Assembly (NCBI GenBank): GCA_963575745.1
Contig: CAUYUJ010011459.1
Span: forward strand, 110,001 to 174,000
Source of the DNA: Prorocentrum cordatum
Lineage: Eukaryota > Sar > Dinophyceae > Prorocentrales > Prorocentraceae
DNA length: 64,000 nucleotides
Direction of reading: 5' to 3'
Within the stretch, counting starts at the first letter, position 1. Each line of letters starts with the position of its first letter. Of the stretch, positions 9,711-19,495 are shown piece after piece. The translations under genes were made by a program, and so were the position numbers. The notes below the pieces were generated by a model that had not been told where the DNA came from, did no database searches, and saw nothing but the letters and a program-made list of their open reading frames with translations.

Positions 9711-10120
9711 TCCCCTGATGGCGTCCGGGTGATGGCCGCGCACCCTCCGCGTATTGTTTTTTTACACACAGGATGCCCGGGAAATCCCCGGAAACGACTC
9801 TCGCTGAGGCGCCGGCGTCATTTTTTCTCAAAATGCTGCTCTCGCGCCGGCGTCATTTTTTCCCAAAATGCTGCTCTCGTTGAGGCGCCGGCCTCATTTC
9901 TGCTCCCGAATCCTTCCCCTGATGGCGTCCGGGTGATGGCCGCGCACCCTCCGCGTATTGTTTTTTTACACACAGGATGCCCGGGAAATCCCGGGAAACG
10001 ACTCTCGCTGAGGCGCCGGCGTCATTTTTTCCCAAAATGCTGCTCTCGTTGAGGCGCCGGCCTCATTTCTGCTCCCGAATCGTTCCGAATCGTGCTCCCG
10101 CTGCAGCGTGGGCCTCATTT
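9711..10120. repeat. 204-bp tandem duplication with nested 30-40 bp units
   Basis: TCCCCTGATGGCGTCCGGGT starts at 9711 and again at 9915. Inside each copy GGCGCCGGC(G/C)TCATTT followed by CCCAAAATGCTGCTCTC is repeated, five times in all plus diverged GCAGCGTGGGCCTCATTTTC at 10105. The near identity of the two copies suggests a recent event. Confidence 0.9.
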
Positions 10121-10220
10121 TCGGATCGGTGCTTGGCCTCCGTCGTTCAGGATGGCGTTCTCGCCCCAGCGCGGGCCTTTTTCTCGCGCGCCCATCCGCC
10201 CGCCACCACCGCGCCGCACC

Positions 10221-10301
10221 GCCGCCACCACCACCACCACCACCAACACCACCAACACCACCACAACCACCACCAGCACCAGCACCAGTACCAACACCAC
10301 C

Positions 10302-10332
<31 letters not shown>

Positions 10333-10421
10333 CCACCACCACCAGCATCACCACCACCACCACCACCACAACCACCACCAGCACCAGCACCAGTACCAAC
10401 ACCACCACCACCACCACCACC

Positions 10422-10452
<31 letters not shown>

Positions 10453-10512
10453 CCACCACCACCACCACCACCACCACCACCACCACCACCACCACCACCA
10501 CCACCACCACGA
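10221..10512. repeat. (CCA)n microsatellite
   Basis: About 290 bp of CCACCA with CAGCAC variants arranged in two similar sub-blocks (10262-10345 and 10370-10430). It can be read as poly-His, poly-Thr or poly-Pro in the three frames; none is supported as coding. Confidence 0.95.
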
Positions 10513-10683
10513 CAACCACGCACACACGCACGCACGCACGCACGTGCACCACCACCCACTACGCACGCGCGCGCGGAGCCACAGGTCCGCTACGACACGC
10601 GTCCGCGGATAGAGAAAATCAGCGCCATGGTAAGGGATGGGAGGGAGGGGTAGGACGTCAGATATGACGCGAGCGCACCTAGC

Positions 10684-10815
10684 TTGCCCCTCCCCCTCCC
10701 CCTTCCCCCCCCCTCCTCCCCCCTCCCTCCCCCCTCCCCCCCTCCCCATCCCCCTCGCTCCCCCTCCCCCCCCTCCCTCCCCTCCCTATCCCCCTCCCCC
10801 CTCCCCTCCCCTCAT
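10684..10815. repeat. C-rich (CCCCT)n tract
   Basis: Runs of C4-C8 separated by single T, A or G; the complementary strand is G-rich and quadruplex-prone. Positions 10816-11010 have no feature. Confidence 0.95.
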
Positions 10816-11010
10816 CCCCCACGCCATGCCGCCAGGGCATGTGGTGGAGGCCGCGCTGCAGGCCGACGCCCCCGCCGAGATGATGCCCAGTGGGCCCGAG
10901 GGCGCACGCGCCGAGGGCGTGGTGCAGGACGGGCGCGGGGGGCGCCAGGGAAGGGGGGGGGGGGGCGGCGGTCTCGGGAGGCCGTCTGTCTCCTGCCGCC
11001 TCCTCCCTCC

Positions 11011-11275
11011 GCGTGCTTCCTTCTCCCTCCGCCCTCTCCTCCTCTCCTCCTCCCCCTGCTTCCTCCTCCTTCCTGCTTTCTTCCTCCTCTTCCTCCTCCT
11101 CCTCCCCCTCCTCTTGCTTCCTCCTCCTTCCTTCTCTCCTCCCTCCTCCTCCTCCTCCTCCTCCTCCTCTTCCTCCTCCTCCTCCTCCTCGCGTCCTCCT
11201 CCTTTCTACTTCCTTCCTCCTCCCTCCCTCCTTCCTGCCTCCTCTTGCTTCCTCCTCCTTTCTGCTTCCTTCCCT
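11011..11275. repeat. (CCT)n pyrimidine tract
   Basis: CTCCTCCT repeats broken by TTGCTTCC. TGCTTCCT(C/T)CTCC occurs several times, suggesting local duplication. Positions 11276-11469 hold no feature. Confidence 0.95.
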
Positions 11276-11469
11276 CTCGGCCACGGTCTCGTCCTCGCCA
11301 GGGTATGACGATCTACGTCTCGCGCCCCCCCCCCAGCGTCCGTCGGCACGCCCAGGCGTCAGGCGCACTGCTGCGGTCCGCGTCGAACCCTGATCTCCTC
11401 CCTCCCCCATTCATCCTGCTGCGGCGCGCTGCGGGCGCCTGCCCACACCCGCCCCGAGCGAGGGGCAGT

Positions 11470-11649
11470 ATCGTTCAGCCGACCCCCATCCCCATCCTCA
11501 TCCCCGTCGAGACCCCCACCAAATTACCACCCCAGTTGGTGATGCACCCCTCGAAACCTGGAGGGAACGGCCTAGATCTCCATCTAGGGGGGTAAATCGG
11601 CCAGTGAGGCCCAGTCCACGCCGCTGGGGATGGGGATCGGTTAAACGAT
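11470..11649. mobile_element. Fold-back element U
   Basis: Left end 11470-11493 ATCGTTCAGCCGACCCCC.. and right end 11626-11649 ..GGGGATCGGTTAAACGAT are 24-bp inverted repeats with about 20 matches. CTAGATCTCCATCTAG gives an inner hairpin. Single copy here. Confidence 0.75.
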
Positions 11650-12000
11650 GCTCAGCGGGGCAGCTGTTTCGTGGTCGCCGCTGTTGATCGCGTCGCCGCG
11701 GGTGTCTCGTCGCTCGTCTGTCGCCGTTGTTGCCGCAGTCGGCGTCGCCGCCGTCGACGCCGTCGTGCCGTGTCGTTGCCGCCGTCGCCGGCTCGCCCGC
11801 CGCCGTCGCCGCGTCCTTGGTGGCTGCTCTCCCGCGAGGGGCTTGTGCGCCTGCAGGCCGAAGAGCGTAGAGACGCGCATGCTCTCGTCCAGACCTCCAC
11901 CACGACATGGTGCGGCGCCCAGCGCTGGTCTGGCCCGACCTAAGGGTAAACCCCTCCCCGAAGGGGAACAGGGACGGGTGGAAGAGGAAACGCCCCAAAC
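11650..12000. other. GTC/GCC-rich sequence without a gene
   Basis: Degenerate GTCGCC triplets at 11680-11830. GGAGGTCTGG-type and other words do not recur elsewhere that I could see. No gene. Confidence 0.5.
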
Positions 12001-12017
12001 CACCTACGCCCAGAGGG

Positions 12018-12185
12018 TCGGTGGGAGTGTTGGAGTTCCGCGCTGATTTTCTTGGATCGGCGCTGGACTTCCCTTCCTGGGGCGCAGAGCGCGCCAGGAG
12101 GCGGCGCGAGAGGCGCCGCCAAATGTCCCCCGCGCCGACCCAGGAACCCCGCGCGGAGTTCCGACAGTTGGTGTTCATGGTTTGT
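12018..12185. mobile_element. Fold-back element B, copy 3
   Basis: Left GGAGTTCCGCGCTGATTTTC with GGATCGGCGCTGGAC; right CGCGCCGACCCAGGAACCCC then GCGCGGAGTTCCGACAGTTG. Middle GCGCCAGGAGGCGGCGCG. Confidence 0.85.
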
Positions 12186-12214
12186 CTTATTCCTCAAGGG
12201 AGCACCCAGACTGA

Positions 12215-12355
12215 ACCGCCGATGCGGCTCGATGTGGAGCCCGATTTTCTCCACGCCGACGTCGGCGATGCTTCGCCGACGGCGCCGAAGCATCACGACG
12301 CATCGCCAGTATATCGGCGATGCGGCGCGATCCTTCGACCCCATCTACTCGGACC
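12215..12355. mobile_element. Fold-back element E, copy 2
   Basis: CCGCCGATGCGGCTCGATGT at the left and ATCGGCGATGCGGCGCGATC at the right, with GTCGGCGATGCTTCGCCGAC forming an inner stem. GCTCGATGTGGAGC is shared with copy 3. Confidence 0.75.
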
Positions 12356-12360
12356 CCATT

Positions 12361-12540
12361 CGGGCGACGCGGAAAAACGTGCCCGTCTGCGACGACATTT
12401 GCACGTAAGCTGCCCGCGTAAGGTCGCGCGTAAGCGCTCACGTCTCCAATGTGGCATGCCGCACTGGCGGCCCGCGTAAGCCACCGCTCAAGGTCGCTGT
12501 GTCATCCCGGGAAGGGCTCGTTTTTCTCGTCGTTCGTTGT
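12361..12540 (+). mobile_element. Element H, copy 1
   Basis: Starts CGGGCGACGCGGAAAAACG and carries CTGCCCGCGTAAGGTCGCGC, GTGGCATGCCGC and GGCGGCCCGCGTAAGCC; ends near CGTCGTTCGTTGTGGG. Same order and nearly same length as copies at 24050-24205 and 60797-60979. The strongest hairpin joins the GCGTAAG/GCGCGTAAGCGC words. No protein is encoded. Confidence 0.75.
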
Positions 12541-12550
12541 GGGACGCGTG

Positions 12551-12730
12551 TATGAACAGAGGCAACTCGTCAGAGTTCGATGCTGCGTTCTTCCAGTGCA
12601 CTCGGCTGCACGAGCCGGTGACAGATAAGGCTAAGCTCGGGCAGCATTCGCTTACACCGCTCAGTAGCCTCGCTTGGGAAGCGGGCTCGAGCTTGAGCCA
12701 AAACGGCTCTATGAACAGACGCAACTCGTC
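12551..12730 (-). mobile_element. Retroposed-looking insert with a spliced-leader-like 5' end
   Basis: A 21-bp direct repeat (12551-12571 and 12710-12730, TATGAACAGAGGCAACTCGT with one mismatch) flanks a 138-bp insert. On the minus strand the insert begins GAGCCGTTTTGGCTCAAG; AGCC(A)TTTTGGCTCAAG is the 3' part of the dinoflagellate trans-spliced leader, matched here at 16 of 17 bases (12692-12708). The leader is followed by CTCGAGCC, not by GT, so this resembles spliced mRNA copied back into DNA rather than an SL RNA gene. No poly(A) end is seen. Confidence 0.5.
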
Positions 12731-13099
12731 GAAGCCTTGGGCAGCTGTGGTCGTCGTCGTCGTCGTCGTGGTCGGCGTCGTGGTCGTGGTCGTGGTCGTG
12801 GCAAGTCGTCGGCAGCTGGACGCCGCGGTCGACCGCTGCAGGCGCCGCAGGGGCGCACCTCCACGACTTCTGAGGGGGCGGGAGGGGGAGAGCGAAGTGA
12901 ACCCCACCCTCCCCCTCAAAACTCGTGGGGGGTTAGGGGTAGGGTTCGCATGTGGCCCCCTACCGCTGCAGGCGCCGCAGGGCCCCCCCCCCCCACGCCA
13001 GTTGCGAGGCCGCCTCGAGGCTCGAGCCCGCGGGCCTGGCCGCACGCCGCGAGCGGCCCCGGCGGAGGCCGCCCGGCCATGCCCGCCCGCGAGCTGCTC
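12731..13099. other. GTC-rich and G-rich sequence without a gene
   Basis: GTCGTCGTCGTGGTCG repeats at 12750-12800. CCGCTGCAGGCGCCGCAGGG occurs twice (about 12832 and 12962), a local duplication. No gene recognised. Confidence 0.5.
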
Positions 13100-14125
13100 G
13101 GCGCGGAGGGAGCGGACTCGGCACGAGGCAAACGGGTCTCCAGGGCAACGGGCCCCAGCTCTGAGATCCTCCCCCTCCCCTTCCTCTCTCCTCTCCCCCT
13201 CCTCCTCCTCCTCCTCCTCCTCCTCCTCGCCCTCTTCTTCTTCTTCTTCTCCTCCTCCTCCTCCTCCTGTTCCTCCTCTCCCTCCTCGTACTCCTCCTTC
13301 TCCCCAAACTCCCCGTCCGTCCTCCTCCTCCTCATCATCATCATCATCAGCAGCAGCAGCAGCATCCTCCGCCTCCTCTTCCGCCAACTCTTTCTCCCCC
13401 TCCCCCTCCTAACCCTCCTCCTCCTCCTCCCTTCCCGGCTTTGCAGTTTTCCCCAACCATCTTGTGGTGTTGGGTCCTCGTTTTGAAGAGACAGCGAACT
13501 CGGCACGAGGCAAACGGGTCTCCAGGGCAACGGGCCCCGATTCTGAGATCCTCCCCCTCCCTTTCCTCTCCTCCTCCTCCTCCTGTTCCTCCTCCTCTGC
13601 CTCCTCCTCCTCCTCCTCCTCCTCCGTCTCCTCCTCCTCCTCACCCTCCTCCTCTTCCTCCTCATCCTCCTCCAACTCCCCCTCCTGCTTCTCCTCCTCC
13701 TCCTCCTCCTCCTCCTCTTCCGCCAACTCTGTCTCCCCTTCCCCCTCCTACCCCACCTCCCTCCTACCCCTCCTTCTTGCCCGGCGTTGCATTTGTTCCC
13801 AAACACATTGTGGTGCTGGGTCCTCGTTTTGAAGAGAGCGCGGGCTCGGCACGAGGCAAACGGGTCACAAGGGCAACGGGCCCCCCTCGGTAGCAAGTCA
13901 TGAAAGCCTGGTATGCCCATTACATTCCGTCTTTCGCGTCGGCTAGCGTCGATTAGCGTCTGGGAGTCGATGAGGTAGCGCCGAGTTAGTGTCGTGGAGC
14001 GTCGATCTAGTGTCGACTGGCGTCGATTCGCAGGAGCCGACAGGACGGTATGGGAGGCTCCCTTGAGCTGCCACCGAAGAGTCTCGAGGGCAACGGGCCT
14101 CCTGGCCCTGAGATCCGGGCGTTGC
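13100..14125. repeat. Large tandem repeat, about 350-380 bp unit with internal (CCT)n
   Basis: CTCGGCACGAGGCAAACGGG recurs at about 13118, 13497 and 13844, each followed by AGGGCAACGGGCCCC and, in the first two, a long CCT array (13170-13430, 13540-13770). Two units end with TTGTGGTG(T/C)TGGGTCCTCG, the word that starts element W. A worn fourth copy of GAGGGCAACGGGCC is at 14080. Positions 13935-14035 hold a short GTCGAT/GCGTC minisatellite. Confidence 0.8.
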
Positions 14126-14144
14126 AATTTGCCTCAACCATCTA

Positions 14145-14505
14145 ACCGCAGAGGGTCTTTAATGATAACCCCCCTAAGCTCTCGGCGGGGAATAGAAACT
14201 CGTCCCTCTTCCTCCTCCTCCTTCCCCTCCCTCCTCCTTCCCCGCGGTGCATGTTCCAGTGCGCGCAGCAGCGGTGGCGGTGGTGTGTCGGAGAGGAGGA
14301 AGAGGAGGAGGAGGAGAAGGAGGAGGAGGCCGCCAGGCGTTGAGCGATGGGATTTTTAAGCACTTCTCTTAACCTCTCATGCATCCGCCGATGATAATAA
14401 TTATTTTCCAACTTGTCGGGGTCCCAATCCGTCAATAAGCCGGCGGAACAATTTTGCATTTTCCCATTATTGCCCGGGGGCATATTAAAGACCTTTTGGG
14501 GTTAA
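14145..14505. mobile_element. Element P, copy 1
   Basis: GGTCTTTAATGATAACCCCC near the left and ATTAAAGACCTTTTGGGGTT at the right are inverted repeats. Inside are CGGCGGGGAATAGAAACTCG, a microsatellite, and GGTCCCAATCCGTCAATAAG with TTTTCCCATTATTG. The last two blocks recur close together at 44984-45073 and the first at 44534. Confidence 0.65.
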
Positions 14506-15205
14506 TGGTGTTGGGTCCTCGTCTTGAAGAGACAGCGCCCCGCGTTCCTTCTCCTTCCTCTCCTCATCCTCCCCCTTCTCCCACCCTTGCCTCTGCCCTC
14601 CGCAAGTCCACAATTTCAGCTTAACTCATTACGGCGCGTCGTGGCCCAATAGGGAGCTCCACCGAAGGACCCCGTGGCTGTGACCACATGCGTTCCGCGC
14701 CACCCAGTACAGCGCTTCGTCGCCCCATAGGGAGCTCCACCGAAGGTCCCAGTGGCTGTGAACACCTGCGTCCCGCGCCACCCAGCACGGCGCTTCCTGG
14801 CCCGATTGTAGGGAGCTCCACCGAAGGCCCCATTGGCTGTGACCACAAGCGTCCCGCGCCACCCAGTACGGCGCTTTGTGGCCCTATGGGGAGTTCCACC
14901 AAAGGCCCCAGTGGTTGTGACCACGTGCGTCCCACTGTAGTGGCCCCAGGGGGAGCTTCACCGAAGGCCCAAGTGGCGACGTTTTCAAGGCGGCCCCGCT
15001 CCATTTCGTCACACCCCTCACACGCTTCGTGGCCCCATGTGGATCGCCGGCGAAGGCCTCAATGGCTGCGCCCGCATGCGTTCCCGCCATATTTCGGCAC
15101 ACCCCTTACACGCTTCGTGGCCCCATAAGGGTATCCACCGAAGGCGATACTCACAACGGCGACACTCACAACTGAAATGTTTGGGCCCTTCACCAGGATA
15201 GTTTT
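14503..15205. mobile_element. Satellite-bearing element W, copy 1
   Basis: Head GGTGTTGGGTCCTCGTCTTG plus GCGCCCCGCGTTCCT, then a pyrimidine tract, then about seven 60-90 bp units built on GTGGCCCCATAGGGAGCTCC and CACCGAAGGCCCCAGTGGCT, then a tail with ATCCACCGAAGGCGATACTC, ACTCACAACTG and GGGCCCTTCACCAGG. Head, unit and tail match the locus at 27.3-29.0 kb in the same order. Confidence 0.8.
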
Positions 15206-15234
15206 CCGCACCGTTTCTTGCCGTGTACGGCCCC

Positions 15235-15405
15235 AGGACCATCTCTGGACCTCCCAGATGGTCGCGCAGCATCGCCGATGCATCGGCGATGCAGCTCGAT
15301 GTGGAGCTCCCTTCTCTCCATGCCCATGTCGCCGATGAGTCGCCGACGTCCCCGATACATCGGCGATGCTGCGGCATCCCCGACCCTGTGTACCATCCAG
15401 AAGGC
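15235..15405. mobile_element. Fold-back element E, copy 3
   Basis: Left arm CGCAGCATCGCCGATGCATC, right arm GATACATCGGCGATGCTGCG, with GCTCGATGTGGAGC and a second CGCCGATGAGTCGCCGACG stem between. The clearest E copy. Confidence 0.8.
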
Positions 15406-15619
15406 CTCTACCGTCGCAGATCGATCCGGCTCGAAGCATGCCGCAGAAAGATCAGGTCTCGGATTCTCTGAGACTCTCAGGGGAGTCAGAGGAGGAGACT
15501 GCACCGATATCGCTGCCGTTCCCTCGTCTTCACCTTTTCTGGGCCTCTGGAGGGGCTCTCGTCGCCATCGTTGGCTTCGCTTTGGAATTGTGGCCAAAGA
15601 TCACCCCGGGAGAGGTCCT

Positions 15620-15825
15620 GGGAGCAGCGGCACAGTCGACCTGCATGGTAAGGATGGGCACCCTTCCCAAGGGTATCCCTGCGTCCTTGCTTCTCGGACC
15701 GTCCTTGGCGACTTTCGTCGGCCGCGCCCCACCCGCAAATGGTCGACATGGCCTTCCGAGGCCCCTGCATCCTTATCGCGCATCCTTATTGTGCGGGGCG
15801 ATTGCATTCAGAGAGCCAGAGGCTT
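15620..15825. mobile_element. Fold-back element I, copy 2
   Basis: GTCGACCTGCATGGTAAGGA at the left is complementary to TCCTTATTGTGCGGGGCGAT at the right. The middle has CTTGCTTCTCGGACCGTCCT and GGCCGCGCCCC. Positions 15406-15619 between E and I hold no recognised feature. Confidence 0.75.
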
Positions 15826-15880
15826 CGGAGAGACCCCGCCGCCATCTGGGAAGGCTTGCCCTTTCTCACCCTTCTCATTT

Positions 15881-16046
15881 CGGGTGTTGCTAGAAGTACC
15901 CCTGGCCCAAGGTACCCCTAGGATTCTCGGGGTGGCCCAGACGGCCTCCAGGGCACCCCTCGCGAGGCCCAGAGGGCCCCAGGGGCTCCAAAATGGAGCG
16001 AAAAGCTGGGGGCACCTCGGGCCAGGGGCATTTTTAGCAACACCCG
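15881..16046. mobile_element. Fold-back element V
   Basis: Arms 15881-15912 (CGGGTGTTGCTAGAAGTACC..) and 16015-16046 (..TTTTTAGCAACACCCG), 32 bp with about 27 matches. The centre has GGCCCAGAGGGCCCC, like family Q. Single copy. Confidence 0.8.
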
Positions 16047-16100
16047 ATCACTTCCCCCCCTCGACGCGCCGCCGATGACGGAATCGGACCCAGAGGTTTT

Positions 16101-16240
16101 TCCCCAATCAGCGTGGGCATTTTAGGGGACCTAGCAGATGCTGAAAGATTTGGGCGAATACTGGTGGCCGATTTCGCTGGGCGGCTGGGTTCCCGGTTCT
16201 GGGCTCGGGGTTCCCGCTTGCAGGTTCCGGATTGGTCTCG
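16101..16240. repeat. Dispersed repeat X, copy 1
   Basis: CCCCAATCAGCGTGGGCA, CCTAGCAGATGCTGAAAGA and then GGCTGGGTTCCCGGTTCTGG. The same order is found at 26894-27025. Both copies run into a local TTCC(C)GGTT-type tandem repeat. Confidence 0.75.
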
Positions 16241-16349
16241 GTGGGTGACTGGGTGGCCAGGTTCTTGGCTCTTGGCGCCAAGGCTCCCAGCAGTGTATGG
16301 TTGGTTGGGTTTCTGGGCTCCAAGTATTTGGTTGCATGTATACGTGCAT

Positions 16350-16500
16350 GTGTGTATGTATGTATGTATGTATGTATGTATGTATGTATGTATGTATGTA
16401 TGTATGTATGTATGTATGTAGGTCGGTTGGTCGGTCGGTAGGTCGGTCGGTAGGTAGGTAGGTAGGTGCACATGTATATACATACGTACAAACATATAGA
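16350..16500. repeat. (TGTA)n and (GGTC/GGTA)n microsatellites
   Basis: About 17 copies of GTAT, then GGTCGGTTGGTC and GGTAGGTAGG units, then a less regular ACATAC tail. Confidence 0.95.
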
Positions 16501-16917
16501 CAGACACGCATACATACGCATATACACGCTCACACACATACTCATATGGTATCCTTCAAAAGGTGTCTATGCAAGTCCACTGTAGCGCGTGCGATGCCGT
16601 TGGTGCTACGCTCTCTCCGTAGCTTGATGCCTCAAATAACGCCGTCAGCGGCGGCATGGTGTCTTGCCCCACCCCGTGGGGTAGATAGGCCTGGCCCCCA
16701 CATCCGTGCACTTTTTGGGTGGTGGACGGAGGTCCAGGCGCAAGTTCCACTGGGCCCGCGCCCGCCAGGGGCGCGCCGTGACGACGCCCGAGCGCCGTGC
16801 CCTCGGAATCCGGTTTTTTGCGTCGGGTGTTTCTTGCAGGCCGCGATCGCATGGCGGAGCCCGGCGCGCGGCCGCTGCCACGGGGCGCGCCAACGGTCGC
16901 GGTGCCGCCGCGGACGC
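16501..16917. other. Leader-like region before the DIRS-like element
   Basis: No separate gene seen. GC content and coding-like third positions rise from about 16840 onward. A real 5' end of the retroelement could lie here, but no repeat marks it. Confidence 0.4.
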
Positions 16918-17985
16918 ATGGTGGACGCCGAGGGCCGCCCGCAGGGGACCGAGCTGCTCCAGGTCGAGGTGGCCTGCGCCTTGGGCCCCCTTCGGGAGGT
17001 TATTCAAGGCCACCCGCGCGCTGAGGCCAGCGACGAGCACTTCAGCTGGCGCTCGCAGCGCCCGAACGTGGAGGGCGGGCGGCCTGGGAACGCCGCGTTC
17101 CAGCTGTGCGCGCGCGGGGCCAACGGACGCGCTGCTTCGACGCCGCGCGGGGCGATGGTCGGGCCCTTGGACATCTCGCAGGTCGTCGACCCCGCGGACC
17201 TCGAGCAGGACAGGGCCAAGCTCCACTGCACCCGCAGGCATGCCAGCGACTTGGGCGAGCCGCTCCGCCCTCCGCCGCTGCAGCCGCTGGCGCCAGGGGA
17301 GGAGGCTGGAACGGAGCATGCCGAGGCACTATTGGCAGGGGCTCTCGGCGAGGAGCCGCCCGCGAAACGCCCGCGGCACGAGCTGGAAAACATCGGGGGC
17401 GCAGCCATCCCGCGGCGGGGCAAGAGCTTCGCGGACGTCGACGGCAGCCCGTTGGACGCGGAGCTCGAGGGGCTGGAGGACGTCGCTGCCGACCCTGGCC
17501 TGGAACGCCGGCTGGCGCGCCCGGGCAGCTGCGGAGGCCCGCGAGGCAAGTTGCGGGACGCAGGCCCCCACGCTGCCCCGCGCCTCGTCGGCCCACTGCG
17601 GGAGCGCCTTTCGGCGGCGGCGGCCGCCAGCGCGGCGCGGGCAGGACCAGCTGCGGCGGGGGCGCCAGCTGCCTCGGGCTCGCGCTCGCGGCTGGTCTCA
17701 GCGCCAGCACGGCGCCCCCTGCCCCCAGCGAGTCGGAAAACGACGGGGCGGGCGACGGCGACCTCGAGCGGGGCGCGCTGGGCGAGAGCTTCTTGGGCGT
17801 CGGGGTCAAGCGGGGCCTCTTCAGGCAGATTGCGCGACGCCGCCCTTGCGCGCTCCTCGAGCACGCGCGCCTCCGCGATTAGTCCACGCAGCAGCTGCGC
17901 GTGGCCGAGGGCGACCCGCTCGCTCTCGCCTGGGCGCCCGCGCGTGCGGAGGCCCATCGCCAGCGCGGCCCCGGCCAACAGTTAG
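16918..17985 (+). pseudogene. Gag-like first ORF of a decayed DIRS-like retroelement
   Basis: From ATG 16918 the frame reads MVDAEGRPQGTELLQ and stays open with G/C third positions. It has an acidic, proline-rich middle, then PRRGKSFADVDGSPLD and LEGLEDVAADPGLERRLARP, a segment that I associate with dinoflagellate retroelement proteins lying before a reverse transcriptase. Clear coding character then shifts to the +2-related frame (about 17640-17880: SESENDGAGDGDLERG, FLGVGVKRGLFRQIARRRP) and ends at a stop near 17880. At least one frameshift and one stop make it non-functional. Role is inferred from position. Length and family membership need a profile search. Confidence 0.55.
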
Positions 17986-17999
17986 CGGCGCATTGCGAG

Positions 18000-18618
18000 G
18001 GGCGACGTCGGTATTCAGCGCATCGCCGTCGGGGGGGGCCATCCCGCTCCCCGAGGGCCGCGCGTTGCTGCAATCGCCCGACAACTGGGCTTCCGCTTTC
18101 TACCGCTACGAACTCCACGAGGCGCGGCAGCCCTACATGATGCTCCAGGATGCTACCTCGAACGATCGCATCGGGGTCAGCGGGCCTAAAGGACACGCGT
18201 TGCGCCCCGGGTCATCCCGATGGGCCCGGTCAATGCCGCCGCGGTCTTCCGGCGCTGCCACCGCCGATTGGACCCCAGCAGCGCGCGCCACCTGGGCGCG
18301 GGGCTCGCCCCCAGCAGCGAGTGGCGCGCGGACCGCCCGCGGCCCTTGGAGTCGGAAGGGCTCGAGCCGAAATAAATCAAGTCTTCGTCGACGACTGCGA
18401 CCGCGGCGAGATCGCCCCGGCGCAGGGCTGAGCTTCTCGGGACCGCGAGCGCAGCGCAGGAGGGGCAGCGCCGCGCCCGCCGCCGCTCCGGGATCCAGGC
18501 GGCCGATGGCAAGGCCAAGCACAGGGCGCTCATCTTCGAGCGGATGGGTGCCAGCCCTGATGGCCTCGCACGCCGCGTCGGGGCCACCGTCGAGAAGCCG
18601 CGCGCCCTGCCGGGGTTC
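18000..18618 (+). pseudogene. Reverse transcriptase remnant of the DIRS-like element
   Basis: The stretch reads RVIPMGPVNAAAVFRRCHRR (about 18207-18270), matching the MGxxNAxxxFxxxHRR region before the active site of dinoflagellate DIRS-type RTs. It continues HLGAGLAPSSEWRADRPRPL and, after a one-base frame change near 18370, NQVFVDDCDRGEIAP. FVDD at 18384-18395 is the (Y/F)xDD catalytic motif with both aspartates kept. Downstream, in another frame, ELLGTASAAQEGQRRARR and FERMGASPDGLARRVGATVEK complete the expected order. Several frameshifts and stops show that it is dead. N-terminal RT motifs are not readable. Confidence 0.7.
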
Positions 18619-19490
18619 GCGTTCTAGTAGGGGGTGGGCAAGGGAGCGATGTCGTCGCAGTCCGTCCTCGTGATCATAGGGCGCTGAATTAGGGCGGCTG
18701 GGTTTCGGCGGCCGTTCGCGGGGCGCTTCGGCGCGGCGCGGGTCGCTGGGCAATGGCAGCGGCCGCGGGCAGTTCCCGTCCACGCGTGCGACGCGCTGCG
18801 CAGCTTCACGATGGCCCTCGCACTCGCCTTCGCCGACCTGCGAGCGCAGATCGCCCCTTGCGCCGTCGCGGCGGATGCGAGCGAGCGCGCCGGAGGGATC
18901 TGCCGCGCGGTCGGGCTCTTCGAGGCGGGCATTGCGCGCGCGAAGGGGGGCCCTCGGTCGTCTCGCCGCGGCCGCGGGCGATCTCGCATCCTGCGAAAGG
19001 GACGCGCTGGCGGCCGTGCGTCGCCACGGTGGAGCTGTTCTGGCGGGCGGCGGGCGGGGCAGTTGCAGCCTCGCGCCTGTCCTTTACCGCCGAAGGTATC
19101 TCGTGGCAGAGGCCCGCCCAAATCTCCGCGTTGCAGCTGGGGCCAGCCGTCGCGGGAGCCAGGTGGCGCTGCTGGACGGCGGCCAGTCATCGCCGCCGCC
19201 CCCTCTGCATCTTGGATGCCCGAGCGATCGCGGCAGTCAGAGCCGCAGGCTGCTCGAGTGCGCCTGCCGCGCAGCTGGGCCTTCAGCGGGCTCAGCGCGC
19301 TGCGCCTCGCGACGGGCGGCCGCCCGATCTACGGCCACTGCGACGCGGGCGATGCGCCGGCGGGCGCGCCACCCCGTCGGAGCTTCGGGGGCGGCCGCCA
19401 CTGCGGACGAGGCAGCCGCCCAGGCTTTCGCGCGACGCCTGGCGGAGCGAGCGCGGCCGCAGCGGGAGGTCATGATCTCGCCCCTCTCAC
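18619..19490 (+). pseudogene. RNase H-like and linker region of the DIRS-like element
   Basis: After two in-frame stops at about 18627 the frame reads ADASERAGGICRAVGLFEAGI (about 18869-18930), resembling the SDASxxGxG segment of the RNase H-like domain that follows RT in DIRS elements. Flanking text (MALALAFADLRAQIAPCA before; GRGRSRILRKGRAGG after) is frame-broken. The 19250-19330 part (WAFSGLSALRLAT) could be a worn cytosine methyltransferase start, as some dinoflagellate retroelements carry one, but the Cys motif is not visible. Confidence 0.5.
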
Positions 19491-19495
19491 GCCAG

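Noticed and set aside
10108-10653. Poly-His, poly-Thr and poly-Pro frames
   Set aside because: Explained fully by (CCA)n; no conserved flanking protein sequence.
12572-12709. SL RNA gene
   Set aside because: The leader-like word lacks the GT splice donor that follows it in SL RNA genes, and its first bases do not match.
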